Positions 7,279 through 12,064 of a DNA stretch of 12,064 bases are shown here, piece by piece; within the stretch, counting starts at the first letter, position 1, and the number at the start of each line of letters is the position of its first letter. The stretch comes from CF-72 sp051006215 (GTDB lineage Bacteria > Chloroflexota > UBA6077 > CF-72): positions 1 through 12,064 of the forward strand of contig JBPCIO010000101.1 of NCBI GenBank assembly GCA_051006215.1. Reading direction: 5' to 3'. The notes beneath the pieces are model-generated. The model was not told the origin of the DNA. It ran no database searches and saw nothing but the letters and a program-made list of their open reading frames with translations. A program made the translations under genes and the position numbers.

Positions 7279-9216
7279 CTACGGTGACTCGAACGACCAG
7301 CCGTAGATGCTGCCAATGAGGAGCAGCAGGCCGGCGATCGCGAAGATCGGGATAGTCACGGGGCCAAACGAGTCCGAGGCGAGCAACCCGGTGGCCATCA
7401 TCGACAGGCCCAGAGCGCACAGCAGCGGCCAGTAGGATGGCGAGGGCATGTGGATGATGGGCGGGGGCGCGTCAGGCGCGGCGGTAGCAACCACATCGTG
7501 CGCCAACTGGGCTCCATGCGCGGGACCGCCCGCAAGCGGCGTCACCTCTATCGGGTCGAGGTGCATCCGCTCGGGATGCTTGGTGGCCCACCAGGCGTCG
7601 CGCGAATAGACCGTTGGAATGCGGGCGAAGTTGTAGACCGGCGGGGGTGATGGGACCGACCACTCCAGGGTGGCCCCGTCCCACGGGTCGTCCGAGGCAA
7701 TCTCGCCGAAGCGAAGGCTCATAAACAGGTTGATCACGAACAGCAAGACCGAGAACCCAAGACCTATCGCACCGATCGTCGAGATCTGATTCAGCTCCGT
7801 CACGCCGAGCTCAATGCCGTAGGTGTAGCGACGCGGCATGCCCAACAGCCCCGTCCAGTGCATGGGCATGAACGTCAGGTTGAAGAAGATGACGAAGGTC
7901 CAGAAGTTCCACTTTCTGAGTGTTTCGTTCATCATGCGCCCGCTCATCTTGGGGAACCAGTAGTAGATCCCCGCCATCAGGGCCATGATGCTGCCGCCGA
8001 TGAGCACGTAGTGGATGTGGGCGACGATGAAGTAGGTGTCGTGCTGGATCAGGTCCGCGGGCGGTGAGGCGTGCATGATGCCTGACAGGCCGCCGATGAT
8101 GAACATGCTGATGAAGCCGATAGCCCACAGCATCGGCGTCTTCAAGTTCACCGAGCCCTTGAACATCGTGCCGATCCAGTTGAAGATCTTCACGCCTGTC
8201 GGTACGGCGATGAGCATCGTGCTCGAGGCGAAGACGGCATCGGCGATCGGACCCAGGCCAACGGCGAACATGTGGTGTGCCCACACACCAAACGCCAGGA
8301 AGCCGATGGCGATGCCCGAGTACACCATGACGACGTAGCCGAACAGCGGCTTACGCGAGAACACCGGGATGATCTCGGAGACAATGCCCATCCCAGGCAA
8401 GATCAGGATGTACACCTCGGGATGGCCGAAGACCCAGAACAGGTGCTGCCACAGGATGGGATCGCCACCGTGGGGGACGCTGTAGAAGTTGGTGTTGAAG
8501 AAGCGATCGAACATCAACAGGATGAGGCCGACGGTGATCGACGGGAATGCCAGCAGCAGCAGCACCATCGTGATCAGCGACATCCAGGTGAAAATAGGCA
8601 TGCGCATGAAGCCCATCCCGGGCGCGCGCATGTTGAGGATGGTGACAAAGAAATTCAGCGCCGCCGCGATGGACGCCACGCCGAGAATCTGCAAACCCAG
8701 CATCCAGAAGTCGATGCCTGGACCAGGCGAGTAGGCGCGAGTGGTCAGGTTGGCGTAGCCGAACCAACCGGCATCGGGCGCGCCGCCTAACAGAAAACTG
8801 ACGTTGAGCATGATCCCGCCGAGGATGAATGCCCAGTAGCTAAAGGCGTTGAGGCGCGGGAAGGCGACGTCGCGCGCGCCGATTTGCAGCGGCAGGATGA
8901 AGTTGAAGCAGGCGGCGCCGAGCGGCATGATCGCCAGGAAGATCATCGTCGTGGCGTGCATGGTGAACAGCGCGTTGAACATCTGCGCAGTGACCAGCGT
9001 GTTGCCGGGAACCCAGAGCTGGAGACGAATGACCAGGGCCACGAGGCCGCCGATGACGAAGAAGGTGCCGGCCGAGACGCCGTACAGGATGCCGATGCGC
9101 TTGTGGTCGACGGTCGTGAACCAGCTCCACAAGCCCTGGTAGGCAGGCTCGGCGATCGCCGGCGGCGCCACAACCATGCCGCCAACGTGCGACAGCGGCG
9201 CGCTCACTACTGCCAT
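7279..9216 (-). CDS. coxA: Cytochrome c oxidase subunit I, A1-type haem-copper oxidase
   Basis: This is the catalytic subunit, reducing O2 to water and pumping protons; 645 residues. The haem a ligands are H87 (TMHATTM) and H402; the haem a3 ligand is H400 (HDTYFIVAHIHYV). The CuB ligands are H265, H314 and H315. Y269 in WVFGHPEVY is the Tyr crosslinked to His. E267 in the same motif, and the Asp and Asn of RDVAFPRLN, mark the D channel; K343 in TGVKIFNW marks the K channel. Together these define an A1-type enzyme with every key residue present. After the usual core (to about residue 510), a linker with WATKHPERMHLD and a Pro/Ala-rich stretch leads to two more membrane segments (about 594-611 and 617-640). 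The ATG at 9216 has GGGAGGG upstream, 31 bases after the coxB stop. Confidence 0.97.
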   Translation of the reverse strand: MAVVSAPLSHVGGMVVAPPAIAEPAYQGLWSWFTTVDHKRIGILYGVSAGTFFVIGGLVALVIRLQLWVPGNTLVTAQMFNALFTMHATTMIFLAIMPLGAACFNFILPLQIGARDVAFPRLNAFSYWAFILGGIMLNVSFLLGGAPDAGWFGYANLTTRAYSPGPGIDFWMLGLQILGVASIAAALNFFVTILNMRAPGMGFMRMPIFTWMSLITMVLLLLAFPSITVGLILLMFDRFFNTNFYSVPHGGDPILWQHLFWVFGHPEVYILILPGMGIVSEIIPVFSRKPLFGYVVMVYSGIAIGFLAFGVWAHHMFAVGLGPIADAVFASSTMLIAVPTGVKIFNWIGTMFKGSVNLKTPMLWAIGFISMFIIGGLSGIMHASPPADLIQHDTYFIVAHIHYVLIGGSIMALMAGIYYWFPKMSGRMMNETLRKWNFWTFVIFFNLTFMPMHWTGLLGMPRRYTYGIELGVTELNQISTIGAIGLGFSVLLFVINLFMSLRFGEIASDDPWDGATLEWSVPSPPPVYNFARIPTVYSRDAWWATKHPERMHLDPIEVTPLAGGPAHGAQLAHDVVATAAPDAPPPIIHMPSPSYWPLLCALGLSMMATGLLASDSFGPVTIPIFAIAGLLLLIGSIYGWSFESP

Positions 9217-9247
9217 CGGTTGTGGAGCCCTCCCCGATACGCGCTAC

Positions 9248-9640
9248 TCATTGCATTGATTGTAGATAAGCGACCAGGACGTCGAGTTCGTGATCGTTCA
9301 GGCCGAGATTCGGCATGATCGATCCCGGTTTGACGGCTGGGGGATCCTTGAGCCAGAGGCGCACATTCGCCGGTGTTCTGTCGAGCACGCTGCCCGCCAG
9401 AGTGGTGCGGGTGGCGAAGTGAGTCAGGTTGGGGCCTACTTTGGCCTGAGCGGGTGTGTCATTGATGGTGTGGCAGCCAGCACAGCCGCGAGTCTGAAAG
9501 AGCTGGGCGCCTTCGGCGGCGTCGGGCGCCGTCGGCTGGACGGCGGGTTGCTGCTGAATGGTGAACCAGCTCTGAAAATCGTCCTGAGTCTGGATGATGG
9601 CGCGCTCGCGCATGTTGCCGTGCGAATACCCGCACAACTG
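9248..9640 (-). pseudogene. coxB: Cytochrome c oxidase subunit II, C-terminal part: end of CuA motif plus cytochrome c domain
   Basis: This segment is in the same frame as the part upstream, beyond the TAG at 9641-9643. It begins with QLCGYSHGNM, supplying the second Cys, the His and the Met of CuA. After a linker of about 20 residues it carries a class I cytochrome c domain: CAGCH (bases 9470-9484) for covalent haem binding, VGPNLTHFA, and IMPNLGL with the probable axial Met, ending at TGA. This fusion defines a caa3-type oxidase that brings its own electron-entry haem. Translated alone, from the TTG at 9637 for instance, it would lack a signal peptide and could not reach the outside of the membrane. 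So it is best read as the remainder of coxB, not a separate gene. Confidence 0.85.
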
Positions 9641-10129
9641 CTAGCACTGGCCGGGGAACTCGCCCGTGCTGTTCGGCGTCATCCAGATGTAGTTGGTGTG
9701 GCCGGGGAACGCATCGCGCTTGCCGCCGAGAGCCGGGACCCAGAACGAGTGGATCACGTCGTCCGAGCGCAGGATCAGATTTGCCGTGATACCGACAGGC
9801 AGGTGCAGCTCATTGGCGGTGACGACGTTGGCGTCCGGGTACTGGAACTCCCACCAGAACTGGTGTCCAATGACATCCACGTTCATGGCGGTGCTTGGTG
9901 CCGGGGCCTGTGTCGTGAAGATGACGGGCAGCGTCACGAACAGGATGTACCCGTCCACGATGACAGGCCCCGTCGTCCACGCGATCTCGACGACGGTGTT
10001 GCCGTGTATCTGCGGCGGCAACCTGTCCCCGGACCGACGGCGGTAGTGAATAGCGGCCCAGATTAAGACCGCCTCGACGATGACGCCGATGATCACGCCC
10101 ATCCAAACGATCAGGACAAAGAGGTCGTA
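9641..10129 (-). pseudogene. coxB: Cytochrome c oxidase subunit II, CuA domain up to an in-frame amber codon
   Basis: Subunit II carries electrons from cytochrome c to haem a. The recognisable part starts at YDLFVLIVWMGVIIGVI (second membrane helix), followed by a helix around VEIAWTTGPVIVDGYILFV, then the cupredoxin domain with IGHQFWWEFQYP, DDVIHSFWVPALGGK (first CuA His) and GEFPGQC, the first CuA Cys. A TAG (9641-9643) follows where Ala, Ser or Asn is usual. Upstream of about 10129 the frame stays open but turns into low-complexity sequence antisense to the plus-strand gene. There is no signal peptide or first membrane helix, and no in-frame start in a sensible place. The 5' end is therefore missing or shifted. 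A second frame gives ATAAKAD just before this point, which could be the true N-terminal continuation after one indel. Confidence 0.8.
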
Positions 10130-10224
10130 TCGGCCTTGGCGGCAGTAGCGCCGCGCGGCTGCTCGGCTGGGCGGTCCCCGATGGAACGTGGCCAGTCGAG
10201 GCCTACGTTCTCGAGACCGAGCTA

Positions 10225-11058
10225 GTGCCACTGATCGAGCAGTACGCGCTCGAACGTGATGACCACTCCACTGACTTGCAGTTGCGTACGGTCCAGGAGC
10301 CGTGGCCGTTTCCGCCACACGCCCGCGTGGTACCAAGCGTGGTTGCTGCCCTCGACCTGGCCGAGGCGGCCGACGTCCGTCTCGCCGAGCTTGGCGCCGG
10401 CCAGCTCGATGAGCTCGCAAGGCTAGTCGTCGCTGACTGGCGGCAGCGGCCGCCGCGGCGTCGACCGGTGCGGCCCATTGTCCCGACGGGTCCGCTGGCT
10501 CATACGCAACGCCCGCGACACCCTTCAACGGACCTCATCTGGGACGACCGGGCTGAACAAGATGCCAACCAGCTAGTGGCGCTGCTGTTTGTGGCAGCCA
10601 CTTCGCTGCGGCGGGCTGAGATTGCCGAGACGTTGAGAATCAGCCAGGGGCGGCTATCTCGGGCGTGTTCAGTCCTCCATGCCGATCCACCACGCGGCCT
10701 GCGTTTACTCGACGCCGGCGACGAGCTGGGACTGGTGTCGGCGCCAGATTGCGCCGCAGCCGTCGAGCGCCATCTTGGTCAGCCAAAACCCGAGCCGCTT
10801 TCGCAGGCGGCGCTGGACACCCTGGCGATCGTCGCTTACGAGCAGCCCGTCACCCGTGCCGACATACGCACCATCCGCATTGTCGATAGCGACGCAGTCA
10901 TCGAGACGCTCCGAGCCCGCGGACTAGTTGCCGAGGACCCCCGCTTTGGAGGTCGTGGCCGGCCGGGCTTTCTGATCACCACGTCGTCGTTCTTACGCTA
11001 TTTCGGGCTGAGCTCGCTGAGCGACCTACCGCCTCGCACCATTGCAACGGCGAACTGA
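10225..11058 (+). CDS. ScpB-like chromosome segregation protein with an unassigned N-terminal region
   Basis: Residues about 112-270 form a ScpB domain, the winged-helix partner of the SMC-ScpA condensin that organises the chromosome. Landmarks are ANQLVALLFVAATSLRRAEIAE, GLRLLDAGDELGLVSAPD, SQAALDTLAIVAYEQPVTRADI and GRPGFLITTSSFLRYFGLSSLSDLPP. Free ScpB is usually near 180-200 residues. Here about 110 residues precede it: VRTVQEPWPFPP-like and SVVAALDLAEAADVRLAELG sequence (to about 68), then a Pro/Arg-rich linker. From memory that region resembles the C-terminal part of winged-helix AbiEi-like antitoxins or regulators; this is uncertain. The first start in frame is GTG 10225, but the frame is open from 10093 and reads sensibly from about 10150 (LLGWAVPDGTWPVEAYVLE). 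The 5' end of the N-terminal unit is therefore probably lost. No ATG or TTG stands before the ScpB domain, only a GTG within it. Confidence 0.75.
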   Translation: MPLIEQYALERDDHSTDLQLRTVQEPWPFPPHARVVPSVVAALDLAEAADVRLAELGAGQLDELARLVVADWRQRPPRRRPVRPIVPTGPLAHTQRPRHPSTDLIWDDRAEQDANQLVALLFVAATSLRRAEIAETLRISQGRLSRACSVLHADPPRGLRLLDAGDELGLVSAPDCAAAVERHLGQPKPEPLSQAALDTLAIVAYEQPVTRADIRTIRIVDSDAVIETLRARGLVAEDPRFGGRGRPGFLITTSSFLRYFGLSSLSDLPPRTIATAN

Positions 11059-11120
11059 AGCGGTGTTAAAAGCCAGCCCGTATAGCCGGATGGGGCTTAG
11101 AATCACGACCAGAGCGTGCG

Positions 11121-11687
11121 ATGGCACTCGAGCAGGTTCCGCGGCGACGTTTCACGGCGACAGAGTTTGAGCAGATGGCCTGGGCCGGCATTCTGCGGGA
11201 GGACGACCGCGTTGAGCTCGTTGACGGTGAGATCCGCCAGATGAGCCCGATCGGTGACCGGCACTATGCCTGTGTGCTGCGGCTGAGCGACCTGTTCTGG
11301 CAGCACCTTGGCCGAACGGCCCTGGTTTCGGTCCAGAACCCGGTGCGCCTTGACCCCTTCGATGAGCCCCAGCCCGACGTGGCGCTACTGCATCGCGGTC
11401 CGGGCTACCCTCGAACCAAGGCGACGCCAAGCGAAATCCTGCTCGTCGCCGAGGTTGCCGACACGTCACTCGAGTACGACCAGGGCGAAAAGGTGTCGCT
11501 CTATGCCCGTGCAGGCGTTCGGGAGGTATGGGTGATCGATCTCATCAACGATGTGGTCATCGGCTATCACACCCCGCAGCCCTCGGCCGGCCAGTATCTT
11601 GTGGTCGCTCGTCGAGCGCGGGGTCAAACTCTGGCGCCCCAGTTCGCGCCAGACCAAACGTTCAGTGTTGCTGACATCCTCGGCTGA
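11121..11687 (+). CDS. Uma2-family (DUF820) restriction-endonuclease-fold protein
   Basis: This 188-residue protein belongs to the Uma2 family, which is abundant in Cyanobacteria and Chloroflexota and has the PD-(D/E)XK nuclease fold. FTATEFEQMAWAGILREDDRVELVDGEI opens the domain. The predicted catalytic residues are D86 in QPDVALL, E111 in LLVAEVADTS and K124 in QGEKVSLYARAG, followed by the usual VREVWVIDL. The full active-site set is present, so it may be an active nuclease; the natural substrate of the family is not known. The ATG at 11121 gives the normal family N-terminus although the Shine-Dalgarno sequence is weak. It lies 62 bases after the ScpB gene on the same strand. The frame is intact and ends at TGA. 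Confidence 0.9.
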   Translation: MALEQVPRRRFTATEFEQMAWAGILREDDRVELVDGEIRQMSPIGDRHYACVLRLSDLFWQHLGRTALVSVQNPVRLDPFDEPQPDVALLHRGPGYPRTKATPSEILLVAEVADTSLEYDQGEKVSLYARAGVREVWVIDLINDVVIGYHTPQPSAGQYLVVARRARGQTLAPQFAPDQTFSVADILG

Positions 11688-11819
11688 TCGGGGGGTTCGC
11701 ACAGAGATGCCAGGCGCTATCCTCAGCTGCGTTGACCACTTTCGCCGGTTCTCCGACATTAGTCTGGGGTCCGGGCCATCGGTCCGCGCTCTGATGGACA
11801 TGGCGCCAAATTGTCGGTC
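11688..11819. other. Gap between Uma2 gene and transposase fragment
   Basis: These 132 bases separate two convergent genes. They should hold the end of the second IS, but with the other end outside the window I cannot define an inverted repeat. No terminator with a T run is visible. Confidence 0.35.
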
Positions 11820-12064
11820 CTACAGGGTCTGGTCCAGCCAAGTGATGACCGCGGCAATGCGGCGCGCACGCACATAGCTGCGTCCGCCGATGCGCGGCAC
11901 TCCGACCGGTGGTACCCGCGCGAAGTGGCGCTCAACCAGTTGCACGGCATCAAAAACGGGGCACAGTCGAAGCTCTTGAGCCCGCGCATCGGCCAAATCC
12001 TTGACTTCACATAGCCATGGTTCCGTTCGCAGCGGTTGGTCGAGATCACCAGGGTGTAGAAGCC
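11820..12064 (-). pseudogene. Transposase C-terminus (DDE type, IS6-like), partial and frameshifted
   Basis: The gene enters from the right edge of the window. It reads STNRCERNHGYVKSRI then PMRGLKSFDCA, the pattern around the last catalytic Glu of IS6-like DDE transposases (N.xxER.H..VK.R.RPMRG.KSF). After that the frame degenerates. Moving by one base at the run of five T (A run 11952-11956 on the plus strand) restores FDAVQLVERHFARVPP, GRSYVRARRIAAVITWLDQTL and a TAG at 11820-11822. A single missing base in the T run therefore explains the break. Family placement is by pattern only, since the catalytic Asp residues lie outside the window. Confidence 0.65.

Noticed and set aside
9641..9643. 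TAG read as pyrrolysine, or recoded genome-wide
   Set aside because: Several genes in the window end normally at TAG, and the motif position is a variable one where no special residue is expected; a point mutation or error is simpler.
10130..10528. Extension of coxB to the ATG at 10528
   Set aside because: The added residues are Arg/Ala-rich, lack a signal peptide, and run antisense to the coherent plus-strand ORF. They look like a chance open frame rather than the CoxB N-terminus.
11059..11120. Possible terminator between the ScpB gene and the Uma2 gene
   Set aside because: AAGCC and GGCTT can pair around the middle of the gap, but the stem is only five pairs before a mismatch and no T run follows.
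1..12064. CRISPR array or tandem repeat block
   Set aside because: I found no regularly spaced repeats; the only strong repeat pair is the terminal repeats of the IS element.

Overview
The window is GC-rich bacterial DNA. Its most coherent part is a minus-strand cluster for a caa3-type haem-copper cytochrome c oxidase, read from right to left: subunit II with a C-terminal cytochrome c domain, subunit I, III, IV, the assembly factor CtaG, and a multi-pass membrane protein. A cupin gene and an alkA-like DNA glycosylase gene follow on the same strand. This gene order, the CoxB-cytochrome c fusion, the Uma2 protein and the ScpB sequence suggest a Chloroflexota or related Terrabacteria lineage. 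That assignment is inferred from family resemblance alone.

Layout: (1) positions 1-125 hold nothing recognisable. (2) About 126-1939 is a complete IS1182-family element with a minus-strand DDE transposase between near-perfect inverted repeats. (3) About 1940-2175 is the surviving 3' part of a small stress-protein-like gene whose start is missing at the IS edge. (4) 2290-2838 encodes a DUF488 protein on the plus strand; its 3' end overlaps that of the convergent alkA gene. (5) 2790-3656 is alkA, broken by three frameshifts. (6) 3840 to about 4298 is a cupin with no normal start codon. (7) 4345-5405 is a membrane protein with one frameshift. (8) 5433-9216 holds ctaG, coxD, coxC and coxA, all intact and tightly packed. 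(9) 9248 to about 10129 is coxB, interrupted by an in-frame TAG inside its CuA motif and lacking a recognisable N-terminus. (10) 10225-11058, plus strand, joins an unassigned N-terminal region to a ScpB domain. (11) 11121-11687 is a Uma2-family nuclease-like protein. (12) 11820-12064 is the 3' end of a second transposase, running off the window and frameshifted in a T run.

How it works together: CoxB would take electrons on its cytochrome c domain and pass them through CuA to haem a and the haem a3-CuB centre in CoxA. CoxC and CoxD are structural subunits, and CtaG helps insert copper. The remaining genes (DNA repair, chromosome segregation, nuclease-like, transposases) have no evident link to respiration.

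The most striking property of the window is the number of disrupted genes: five clear frameshifts, one in-frame amber codon, and three genes without a plausible 5' end. Either the region around the IS elements is decaying, or the sequence carries uncorrected indel errors; two of the five shifts fall in homopolymer runs. I see no convincing new multi-gene system. The points that most deserve checking are the amber codon at CuA and the head-to-head junction near 10130-10225.
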